NCBI GenBank assembly: GCA_003526065.1
Contig: DQBD01000051.1
Span: 431 to 6,031, forward strand
Reading direction: 5' to 3'
Origin: Gammaproteobacteria bacterium
GTDB lineage: Bacteria > Pseudomonadota > Gammaproteobacteria > Immundisolibacterales > Immundisolibacteraceae
DNA length: 5,601 bases
The notes under the pieces were generated by a model. The model made no database searches and was not told the DNA's origin. It saw only the letters and a list, made by a program, of their open reading frames with translations. The position numbers were made by a program, and so were the translations under genes. Every line of letters begins with the position of its first letter. Within the stretch, counting starts at the first letter, position 1. Shown here in pieces: positions 1 through 5,601 of this stretch.

Positions 1-761
1 GACAGCACGAGGTGGCCGGTCAGCGCCGCCTTGACCGCGATCTCCGCCGTCTCGAAGTCGCGGATCTCGCCCACCATGCTGATGTCCGGATCCTGGCGCA
101 GCGCAGCGCGCATGGCATCGCCGAAGTTCGGCGTGTCGATGCCGACCTCGCGCTGGTTGACCACCGACACCTTGTCCCGGAACAGGTACTCGATCGGGTC
201 CTCGATGGTCACGATGTGGCGGCGGTCACGCTCATTGATCATCTCGATCAGCCGCGCCAGCGTGGTCGACTTGCCCGAGCCGGTGGCGCCGGTCACCAAC
301 ACCATGCCGCGCTTCATCTTGCTGAACAGCTCCACCGCCGGCGGAAGCTGCAGTGACTCGGCGCTGGGAATCTGCGTCGTGATCACGCGCAGCGCGATGG
401 CGACGGTACCGCGCTGACGGTAGATGTTGGCGCGCACGCGACCGATGCCGGTGAACCCGTACGACAGATCGACGTGGTGCCGTTCGGCAAAAATGGCCGC
501 CGAGCGCACATCCATCAACGCCTGTGCCAGGTCCTCGACGTCCTGCGAACCGAGCATGCCCTGATCCGGAATCGGCACCAGCTCGCCCAGGTGACGCCAG
601 TACGGCGGCGCGCCTGCCTTGAAGTGCAGGTCCGACACCCGATGCTCGACCGCCGTCGCCACCGTATTGCGCAAGTAGGACTCACCGTCACCGGCGGCCA
701 ACTGCCGAATGGCTGAGACCGGAACGGCTGTTGGCGGTTCGAGGTTCGGCTGGTCGGACAT
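1..761 (-). CDS. PilT/PilU-type type IV pilus twitching ATPase (partial, C-terminus outside window)
   Basis: Cytoplasmic secretion-type ATPase that would power type IV pilus retraction (twitching motility). The open frame runs from an ATG at 761 through the left window edge, giving 253 complete codons of a family usually about 340-380 residues long. The N-terminal domain carries SDLHFKAGAPP (43-53) and GRVRANIYRQRGTVAIALR (107-125), typical of PilT. The C-terminal ATPase domain shows Walker A GATGSGKST (158-166), the Asp box VTIEDPIEY (184-192) and Walker B DPDISMVGEIRD (224-235), then TGHLVL at the cut. The ATG at 761 has GGAG 8 nt upstream; an in-frame ATG at 785 lacks such a site. SDLH lies about 27 residues further in than in short PilT proteins, so there is an N-terminal extension. 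GEIRDFETAEIAVKAA resembles PilB/GspE more than the GEMRDLET of classical PilT, so PilT versus PilU or another paralog cannot be settled. It is transcribed divergently from the dcw cluster and has no obvious functional link to it. Confidence 0.88.
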   Translation of the reverse strand, partial: MSDQPNLEPPTAVPVSAIRQLAAGDGESYLRNTVATAVEHRVSDLHFKAGAPPYWRHLGELVPIPDQGMLGSQDVEDLAQALMDVRSAAIFAERHHVDLSYGFTGIGRVRANIYRQRGTVAIALRVITTQIPSAESLQLPPAVELFSKMKRGMVLVTGATGSGKSTTLARLIEMINERDRRHIVTIEDPIEYLFRDKVSVVNQREVGIDTPNFGDAMRAALRQDPDISMVGEIRDFETAEIAVKAALTGHLVL

Positions 762-781
762 CTGGGCGGCTCCGGCAGATT

Positions 782-823
782 GCATGCGTTGGCGGCAGTG
801 TAGCCAAGACCGCCAACGCATGC
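782..823. repeat. Perfect 14-bp inverted repeat, 14-nt spacer, between divergent genes
   Basis: The left arm GCATGCGTTGGCGG (782-795) and the right arm CCGCCAACGCATGC (810-823) are exact reverse complements, separated by 14 nt. The repeat lies just upstream of the pilus ATPase start and brackets the possible -10 box of that gene. Because the flanking genes diverge, it is not placed to terminate either one. An operator for a dimeric regulator, a dispersed palindromic repeat or chance are all possible; the perfect symmetry makes chance less likely. The repeat is seen directly; its function is unknown. Confidence 0.7.
797..805 (-). promoter_or_regulatory. Possible -10 region for the pilus ATPase gene
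   Basis: On the minus strand GGCTACACT reads from 805 to 797, with TACACT at 802-797 matching TATAAT at four of six positions. It lies about 36 nt upstream of the ATG at 761, a plausible distance. No good -35 box is found at 17-18 nt: CAGCAT or GCAGCA occupy that position, and TTGCAG sits 20 nt away. It could therefore be a weak or activator-dependent promoter. It falls inside the spacer of the inverted repeat at 782-823. Tentative. Confidence 0.35.
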
Positions 824-871
824 TGCAAGAACCGTCGGCGAAAGAGCCCGCCAGGGCGCCAAAAATCTGCC

Positions 872-901
872 TTGACAGTCGTGGAGAGCAGTTCCTATAG
901 T
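872..901 (+). promoter_or_regulatory. Sigma-70 promoter of mraZ and the dcw cluster
   Basis: A perfect -35 hexamer TTGACA (872-877) is followed after 18 nt by TATAGT (896-901), five of six matches to the -10 consensus. Transcription would begin near 908, leaving a leader of about 65 nt before the mraZ ATG. This matches the known strong promoter in front of mraZ in other bacteria. The TGGGG boxes begin right at the -10 and cover the start site, as expected for an autorepressed promoter. Confidence 0.85.
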
Positions 902-947
902 GGCCCCTTAGTGGGGATTAGTGGGGCAACTGGGTTAATTCGTGGGG
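900..947 (+). promoter_or_regulatory. Probable MraZ operator: tandem TGGGG boxes
   Basis: TTAGTGGGG occurs at 908-916 and again at 918-926, an exact 10-bp direct repeat. This gives TGGGG boxes at 912 and 922 separated by five bases, the arrangement reported for MraZ binding (TGGGN repeats with 5-nt gaps in Escherichia coli). Further matches are TGGGT at 931 and TGGGG at 943, and a degenerate GTGG at 900-903 overlaps the -10. The array covers the predicted transcription start, so bound MraZ should block RNA polymerase. Assignment rests on motif, spacing and adjacency to mraZ. Confidence 0.75.
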
Positions 948-964
948 AGATGTCCCATAACCCG
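931..964 (+). promoter_or_regulatory. Possible stem-loop in the mraZ leader
   Basis: GGGTTA (932-937) pairs perfectly with TAACCC (958-963), and TGGG (943-946) pairs with CCCA (954-957). This makes ten base pairs with a 5-nt bulge (938-942) and a 7-nt loop (947-953); T931 and G964 could add a G-U pair. The stem ends directly before the AGGGGAG ribosome binding site (965-971), so it could affect mraZ translation. Two of its arms are also MraZ boxes, so part of the symmetry may come from the operator. No run of T follows, so it is not a terminator. Confidence 0.4.
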
Positions 965-972
965 AGGGGAGC

Positions 973-1431
973 ATGTTTCGCGGCATCACGGCGCTCAATC
1001 TCGATGCCAAGGGGCGGATGGCCATTCCGAGCCGTTACCGCGAGCGCCTGCAAGCCGATCAGACACGCCAGCTGATCCTCACCCTGGACCATCGCGGCCA
1101 GTGCCTGCTGCTGTATCCGCTGCCGGTGTGGGAGGCGATCGAGCGCGAGCTCGTTGGCGCCCCCAACCTGCTTGAAGTCGTCGACCAGCTCAAACACACC
1201 CTGATCGGGCACGCCACCGAGTGCGAGCCCGACGCGCAGGGCCGCATCCTGTTGCCGACGATGCTGCGCGAGCTGGTCGGTATCGACCGCCAGGTAACGC
1301 TGGTGGGTCTGGGCAACAAGTTTGAACTGTGGGACGAGCAGGCCTGGGATCAGCGTCGCAAGGGCTGGCTGCAGGCGGCCCAGGACGGCGCCGTGCAGCT
1401 GCCGGAGCAACTCAGCCGGCTGGCATTTTGA
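973..1431 (+). CDS. mraZ: Transcriptional regulator MraZ
   Basis: DNA-binding protein of the SpoVT/AbrB-like MraZ family, first gene of the dcw cluster and known to repress its own promoter in E. coli. The product is 152 residues, the usual size. It contains the family's two tandem repeats, each with the signature DxxGRxxxPxxxR: DAKGRMAIPSRYR at 11-23 and DAQGRILLPTMLR at 87-99. The family forms ring-shaped oligomers that bind tandem TGGG boxes, and such boxes lie immediately upstream at 912-947. The ATG at 973 is preceded by a strong GAGGGGAG (964-971) and gives the conserved MFRG N-terminus. The stop codon shares one base with the rsmH start (TGATG), so the two are probably translated in a coupled way. 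Confidence 0.97.
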   Translation: MFRGITALNLDAKGRMAIPSRYRERLQADQTRQLILTLDHRGQCLLLYPLPVWEAIERELVGAPNLLEVVDQLKHTLIGHATECEPDAQGRILLPTMLRELVGIDRQVTLVGLGNKFELWDEQAWDQRRKGWLQAAQDGAVQLPEQLSRLAF

Positions 1432-2363
1432 TGACCCACACCGACGCCGGCGGGCACCGGCCGGTCATGCTGGACGAGGTAATGCAAGCCCTGGCGATCC
1501 AAACGAGCGGCTGCTACGTGGACGGCACCTTCGGGGGTGGCGGGCACACGCGTGCACTGCTGGCGGCCTTGGGACCGCAGGGGCGACTGCTGGCCATCGA
1601 CAAGGATCCCGCCGCCGTGGCGCGCGCCCGTGCCGAGTTCGACGCCGACCCGCGCGTCACCGTGCGCCACGGGAGCTTCGCGCAACTCGGCCAGTTCGTC
1701 GACGAACTTGGCCTGCGCGGGCAGGTTGCCGGCGTGCTGCTGGACCTGGGCATGTCCTCCATTCAGCTCGACGACGCCAGCCGCGGCTTCAGCTTCATGC
1801 GGCCCGGGCCGCTCGACATGCGCATGGACACCAGCCGCGGCCCCACCGCGGCGCAGTGGCTGCAGGACGCCAGCCAGGAACACATCGAGCAGGTGCTGCG
1901 TGAATTCGGCGAGGAGCGCTATGCCCGGCGCATCGCCGCCGCCGTGGTGGCGCGTCGCGCCAACGCCCCGATCACCACCACCGACGACCTGGTCGCCCTG
2001 GTGCGCGGCGCCGTCCCGCGGCGCGACCAGCACAAGCATCCGGCCACGCGCACCTTCCAGGCGCTGCGCATCGCCGTGAACCGCGAACTCGACGACCTGG
2101 CGGCCGGCCTCGATCAGGCGCTGGTGGCACTGGCGCCCGGTGGACGCCTGGTGGTGCTGAGCTTCCACTCCCTGGAGGACCGGCCGGTCAAGCGCTTCAT
2201 GCGCCACCACGCCGGACGCCTGGAGGGCGCCTGCGAGCGGCCCACGCTGCGCCTGGTGCGCGTTCCCAAGAAAGCCGGTGCGGCCGAACTGGCAGTGAAC
2301 CCGCGCGCCCGCAGCGCCATCCTGCGCGCGGCCGAGCGCCTGCCGGAGCCGCCCGATGCCTGA
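1431..2363 (+). CDS. rsmH: 16S rRNA (cytosine(1402)-N(4))-methyltransferase RsmH
   Basis: SAM-dependent enzyme (formerly MraW) that methylates N4 of C1402 in 16S rRNA, at the ribosomal P site. The product is 310 residues, close to E. coli RsmH. Visible landmarks are GHRPVMLDEV (8-17), the SAM-binding loop VDGTFGGGGH (30-39), LLAIDKDP (53-60), LLDLGMSSIQLDDASRGFSF (103-122), LDMRMD (128-133), KHPATRTFQALRI (202-214), LSFHSLEDRPVKRFM (243-257) and NPRARSAILR (290-299). The stretch between RFM and NPRARS is shorter than in E. coli. The ATG at 1431 keeps the conserved HRPVML segment; the nearest GGAG is 23 nt upstream, so initiation probably depends on ribosomes finishing mraZ. The 3' end overlaps ftsL by 8 nt. 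Confidence 0.97.
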   Translation: MTHTDAGGHRPVMLDEVMQALAIQTSGCYVDGTFGGGGHTRALLAALGPQGRLLAIDKDPAAVARARAEFDADPRVTVRHGSFAQLGQFVDELGLRGQVAGVLLDLGMSSIQLDDASRGFSFMRPGPLDMRMDTSRGPTAAQWLQDASQEHIEQVLREFGEERYARRIAAAVVARRANAPITTTDDLVALVRGAVPRRDQHKHPATRTFQALRIAVNRELDDLAAGLDQALVALAPGGRLVVLSFHSLEDRPVKRFMRHHAGRLEGACERPTLRLVRVPKKAGAAELAVNPRARSAILRAAERLPEPPDA

Positions 2364-2631
2364 ACGCATCGGCCATGCGTTGGTGGCAACGCTGCTGCTG
2401 GCGGTGTTCGCGTCGGCGCTGGGCGTCATCCACCTCAAGCACCACGAGCGCAGCCTGATCGCGCAGCTCAGCCGCCTGCGGCACGAACACGACCGACTCG
2501 ACAGTGAATGGAGCCGCCTGCTGCTGGAGGAGGCCACCCTCACCACGCATGCGCGGGTCGAAGGCAAGGCCCGCGAGCAGCTGCACATGGTCCTGCCACA
2601 GGCGCAGGAAATCGTTCAGGTGCGCCAATGA
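2356..2631 (+). CDS. ftsL: Cell division protein FtsL
   Basis: Small bitopic membrane protein that joins FtsB and FtsQ and activates FtsI/FtsW septal peptidoglycan synthesis. The 91-residue product has a short cytoplasmic tail (1-6), one hydrophobic segment (about 7-27) and a periplasmic helix rich in leucine and charged residues (about 30-60), with leucines at 34, 38, 41 and 48 fitting a coiled coil. FtsL is poorly conserved, so the call rests on architecture plus its position between rsmH and ftsI. It is shorter than E. coli FtsL (121 residues), mainly because it lacks a long cytoplasmic N-terminus. The ATG at 2356 has GGAG 7 nt upstream, inside rsmH. The stop overlaps the ftsI start by ATGA. 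Confidence 0.92.
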   Translation: MPERIGHALVATLLLAVFASALGVIHLKHHERSLIAQLSRLRHEHDRLDSEWSRLLLEEATLTTHARVEGKAREQLHMVLPQAQEIVQVRQ

Positions 2632-4358
2632 GCGGGGTGTTCTCACGCCCACGGCACATCATCACGCTGGCCGTGCTGCTGCTCGCCGGCGTGGCGCTGA
2701 TGACGCAGGCCGTGTACCTGCACACGCTGCGGACACAGTTCCTGAAGAAACAGGGCGACGCCCGCGCCTTGCGCACGGTCGAAGTCAACGCCCACCGCGG
2801 CATGTTGCTGGACCGCAACGGCGAGCCACTGGCCATCAGCGCGCCGGTGGACTCGATCTGGGTGGTGCCCGGCGATTTCGCCAAGGCGGCCGACCGCTGG
2901 CCGGAACTGGCCCACGCACTGGACATGCGCACGGACACCATACGGGCGCTGGTGAGCGCGCGCGCGAACACCAAGTTCGCCTACTTGAAACGTGCCATTC
3001 CGCCGGAGCAGGCGGAGCAGGTCCTGGCGCTGAAGATTCCCGGCGTCTACCGCCAGCGCGGTTACCGTCGCTACTACCCACTGGCCGAGGCGGCCGGCCA
3101 CGTGGTCGGCTACACCGACATCGACGACCGTGGCCGCGGCGGCATCGAGGAAGCCTACGACAAGCACCTGCGCGGCACCCCCGGCAAGGAACGCATCGTG
3201 CTCGATGCGCGTCGCCGACGCGTGGCGCTGCTGGAAACCATCGCCCCGCCGCAGCCAGGCAAGGATCTGAAGCTGTCCATCGACCGGCGCATCCAGTACC
3301 TGGCCTACCGCGAGCTGAAGGCGGCGGTACGGCGCCACCAGGCCTCGTCGGGCATGGCGGTGATGTTGGACGTGACCACCGGCGAGGTGCTGGCCATGGT
3401 CAACCAGCCGACCTTCAACCCCAACGACCGCAACGACGGCGACCTTGACGGCCGTCGCAACCGCGCCGTCACCGACCCCTTCGAGCCCGGCTCCACCATC
3501 AAGCCGTTCACCGTGGCGGCGGCGCTGACGCACCGCAGCTTCGACCCGCACCACATCATCGACACTGCTCCCGGCTACATGCGCGTGGCCCGCCATACGG
3601 TGCGCGACGTGCACAACTACGGCCCCCTGGACATGGCCGGCGTGTTGCGCAAGTCCAGCAACGTCGGCGCGGTACAGATCGGCCTGTCCATGGCCGCCGA
3701 GCAGTTCTGGGAAACCCTCGCCGGCTTCGGCTTCGGCATGCCTACCGGGGCTGGCTTCCCGGGCGAGGCCAGCGGCCTTCTGCGGGCCGCCGGCAGCTGG
3801 CGACAGGTCGAACAGGTCACCCTGTCGTTCGGCTACGGCATGTCCACCACCGGGCTCCAACTGGCCCGCGCCTACGCCACGCTGGCCGGTGGCGGCGTGC
3901 AGCGGCCGGTCAGCTTCCTGGCCCTGGACAAACCACCCGCCGGTCGGCGCGTGCTGCCGGCGGACGTGGCTGCCCAGGTCAATGCCATGCTTGAAGGCGT
4001 GGTCGGCCCCGGCGGCACCGCGACCAAGGCGGCGATCGACGGCTACCGGGTGGGCGGCAAGACCGGTACCACGCACATCGCCAGCGCCGGCGGCTACGAC
4101 CGGGGACGCTACCTGTCCATGTTCGTCGGCTTCGCGCCGGTCAGCGACCCGCGCCTGGTGCTGCTGGTGAACCTGCGCGACCCGCAGGGCGACTACTACG
4201 GCGGCGCCGTGGCGGCACCGGTGTTTCAGCGCGTCATGTCGGGCGCCCTGCGCCTGCTGGGGGTCGCCCCGGATGCCCTGATGCCGGCACCGCTGATGGC
4301 GCCTCCCCCAACCGGCGCTCCCGGCCTGGTGCAGGCGGCGGCGGAGCAGCGCCTGTGA
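2628..4358 (+). CDS. ftsI: Peptidoglycan D,D-transpeptidase FtsI (PBP3)
   Basis: Class B penicillin-binding protein that crosslinks septal peptidoglycan in the periplasm; target of beta-lactams. The product is 576 residues (588 in E. coli). It has a cytoplasmic N-terminus (1-10), a membrane anchor (about 11-31), the pedestal-domain motif HRGMLLDRNGEPLA (56-69), GGIEEAYDKHLRG (171-183), and a transpeptidase domain with all three active-site motifs: STIK (289-292, nucleophile Ser289), SSN (343-345) and KTGT (478-481). The tail (about 550-576) is rich in Pro and Ala. The ATG at 2628 overlaps the ftsL stop (ATGA) and has AGG 7 nt upstream. An upstream in-frame start at 2508 would add 40 residues inside ftsL ahead of the membrane anchor and is rejected. 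The stop overlaps the murE GTG. No catalytic residue is missing. Confidence 0.97.
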   Translation: MSGVFSRPRHIITLAVLLLAGVALMTQAVYLHTLRTQFLKKQGDARALRTVEVNAHRGMLLDRNGEPLAISAPVDSIWVVPGDFAKAADRWPELAHALDMRTDTIRALVSARANTKFAYLKRAIPPEQAEQVLALKIPGVYRQRGYRRYYPLAEAAGHVVGYTDIDDRGRGGIEEAYDKHLRGTPGKERIVLDARRRRVALLETIAPPQPGKDLKLSIDRRIQYLAYRELKAAVRRHQASSGMAVMLDVTTGEVLAMVNQPTFNPNDRNDGDLDGRRNRAVTDPFEPGSTIKPFTVAAALTHRSFDPHHIIDTAPGYMRVARHTVRDVHNYGPLDMAGVLRKSSNVGAVQIGLSMAAEQFWETLAGFGFGMPTGAGFPGEASGLLRAAGSWRQVEQVTLSFGYGMSTTGLQLARAYATLAGGGVQRPVSFLALDKPPAGRRVLPADVAAQVNAMLEGVVGPGGTATKAAIDGYRVGGKTGTTHIASAGGYDRGRYLSMFVGFAPVSDPRLVLLVNLRDPQGDYYGGAVAAPVFQRVMSGALRLLGVAPDALMPAPLMAPPPTGAPGLVQAAAEQRL

Positions 4359-5601
4359 CACCGGCACGCAAACCAGCCCCCCCCGCCGTACCGCTGAGCA
4401 CCCTGCTTGCCGGCTGGGTGGATGCCGCGTCGGCCAGCACCGTGACAGTCGGTGGCCTGTGCAACGACAGCCGCCGGGTGCGACCGGGTGACCTGTTCCT
4501 GGCGGTACCGGGTCAGCGCACCAGTGGCACCCGGCACCTCGACCAGGCCATTGCCGCCGGCGCCGTGGCGGCCCTGGTCGATGCCTCGCTGACGCCGCCG
4601 GCGGCGGCATCCGTGCCGTTGTTTACCGTCGCGAACCTGCGCGCCTTGCAGGGCCCCGTGGCGGCGCGCTTTTACGGCGAACCTTCAGGGGCGCTGAAGG
4701 TCATCGGCATCACCGGCACCAACGGCAAGACCTCGGTCAGCCATTTCCTGGCGCAGTGCCTGCCGCGCTGCGCCATCCTCGGCACCGAAGGTAACGGCTT
4801 TCCCGGTCAGCTGGAGCCGGCCACGCACACCACGCCGGACCCGCTGGCCCTCCAGGGCTGGCTGGCGCAGTTTCGCGACGCCGGGGCCCAGCACGTGGCC
4901 ATGGAAGTGTCATCGCACGCGCTGCATCAGCAGCGCACCGCCGGGGTCCAGTTCGACACCGCCGTGTTCACCAACCTCGGCCACGACCACCTCGACTACC
5001 ACCGCGATCTCGACGACTACGCCGCCGCCAAGGCCAACCTGTTCGCGAGCCCGCAGCTGCGCGCCGCGGTACTGAATGCCGACGACCCGGTCAGCGAGCG
5101 GATGGCCGCCGCCCTGACGCCGGGCGCCCGGGTGCTCCGATACGGGCTGCGCCAGGGCGATCTGCGCGGCCGCTGTCAGGCCCGCCCCGGCGGACTGCTG
5201 ATCGACCTCGACGGCGACTTCGGCCAGGCGCGCCTGGCCAGCCCACTGTTGGGCGAGTTCAACCTGTACAACCTGTTGGCAACACTGGGCACGCTGCTGG
5301 TCGCCAACGTGGCGTTCGCCGACGCGGTGGAACGACTGAGCACGCTGCCGTCGGTGCCCGGGCGCATGCAGACCCTGCGCGTGCCGGGCGCCCCGCTGGT
5401 GGTGGTGGACTACGCCCACAACCCGCCCGCGCTCGAGTCGGTGCTGACCGCGCTGCGTGCGCATCTGCCACGCGACGGACGGCTGTGGTGCGTGTTCGGC
5501 TGCGGCGGCGATCGCGATCCGGGCAAGCGCGGGATGATGGGCGAGGTCGCGGCGCGTCTTGCCGATGCCGTGTTCGTGACGGACGACAATCCGCGCAGCG
5601 A
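4355..5601 (+). CDS. murE: UDP-MurNAc-L-Ala-D-Glu:meso-diaminopimelate ligase MurE (partial, C-terminus outside window)
   Basis: Cytoplasmic ATP-dependent Mur ligase that adds the third peptide residue to UDP-MurNAc-L-Ala-D-Glu. 415 codons are present of about 490 expected, the rest lying beyond the right edge. Landmarks are NDSRRVRPGDLFLA (37-50) of the UDP-binding domain, the P-loop GITGTNGKTS (118-127), TTPDP (159-163), EVSSHAL (184-190), FTNLGHDHLDYH (205-216), Lys226 in DYAAAKANLF (the carbamylated lysine), GEFNLYNLLA (300-309), VPGRM (334-338), VDYAHNP (351-357) and GCGGDRDPGKRGMM (382-395). DNPR (411-414) at the cut indicates meso-diaminopimelate rather than lysine. The start is a GTG overlapping the ftsI stop (GTGA) with GGAG 8 nt upstream; no in-frame ATG occurs before codon 183. 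The N-terminus is proline-rich for about 13 residues. Confidence 0.96.
   Translation, partial: MTPARKPAPPAVPLSTLLAGWVDAASASTVTVGGLCNDSRRVRPGDLFLAVPGQRTSGTRHLDQAIAAGAVAALVDASLTPPAAASVPLFTVANLRALQGPVAARFYGEPSGALKVIGITGTNGKTSVSHFLAQCLPRCAILGTEGNGFPGQLEPATHTTPDPLALQGWLAQFRDAGAQHVAMEVSSHALHQQRTAGVQFDTAVFTNLGHDHLDYHRDLDDYAAAKANLFASPQLRAAVLNADDPVSERMAAALTPGARVLRYGLRQGDLRGRCQARPGGLLIDLDGDFGQARLASPLLGEFNLYNLLATLGTLLVANVAFADAVERLSTLPSVPGRMQTLRVPGAPLVVVDYAHNPPALESVLTALRAHLPRDGRLWCVFGCGGDRDPGKRGMMGEVAARLADAVFVTDDNPRS

Noticed and set aside
12..417. Two plus-strand open frames opposite the pilus ATPase
   Set aside because: The minus-strand frame here encodes the Walker A, Asp box and Walker B motifs; the plus-strand frames are its shadows.
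803..817. Possible sigma-54 promoter for the pilus gene (TTGGC...TTGGC on the minus strand)
   Set aside because: The GG-to-GC spacing is two bases short of the invariant -24/-12 spacing.
846..857. Small hairpin GCCC-GCCA-GGGC upstream of the mraZ promoter
   Set aside because: Only four base pairs, with no gene end on either strand to terminate; likely chance in GC-rich sequence.
1350..2588. Minus-strand open frame of 412 codons opposite rsmH and ftsL
   Set aside because: It lies entirely antisense to conserved genes and shows no recognisable domain; explained by GC-rich codon use on the plus strand.
2643..4610. Long open frame of 655 codons on the minus strand opposite ftsI and early murE
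   Set aside because: It is antisense to an intact ftsI with all catalytic motifs, its composition is low-complexity (His, Gly, Ala, Val, Arg rich), and no family motif is visible. Long shadow frames are common in GC-rich DNA.
4910..5464. Minus-strand open frame of 184 codons opposite murE
   Set aside because: Repetitive Gln/Val/His/Arg composition, antisense to conserved MurE motifs, no recognisable domain.

Overview
The window is GC-rich, tightly packed bacterial chromosome. It carries the start of a dcw (division and cell wall) cluster in the order mraZ-rsmH-ftsL-ftsI-murE. That order, the overlapping start and stop codons, and a type IV pilus ATPase gene next door point to a high-GC proteobacterium, most likely gamma- or betaproteobacterial. 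I cannot name a genus. The visible part of MurE ends in a DNPR motif, which fits meso-diaminopimelate peptidoglycan of the Gram-negative type.

Layout. Positions 1-761, minus strand: the N-terminal two thirds of a PilT/PilU-type twitching ATPase, cut by the left window edge. Positions 762-972: a 211-bp divergent intergenic region. It holds a perfect 14-bp inverted repeat around a possible -10 box for the pilus gene, then a near-consensus sigma-70 promoter for mraZ, a run of TGGGG boxes expected to bind MraZ, and a possible leader hairpin just before the mraZ ribosome binding site. Positions 973-5601, plus strand: mraZ, rsmH, ftsL, ftsI and the first 415 codons of murE, with no intergenic gap and overlaps of 1, 8, 4 and 4 nt.

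How the genes work together. MraZ is the DNA-binding regulator of its own operon. RsmH methylates 16S rRNA. FtsL helps recruit and activate FtsI in the divisome, and FtsI crosslinks septal peptidoglycan. MurE adds the third amino acid to the peptidoglycan precursor in the cytoplasm. The overlaps suggest coupled translation from one long mRNA started at the mraZ promoter; no other promoter or terminator is evident inside the cluster.

I see no previously undescribed system here. The genes are conserved housekeeping families. The points worth a second look are the structures in the divergent intergenic region and the mixed PilT/PilB-like motifs of the pilus ATPase.
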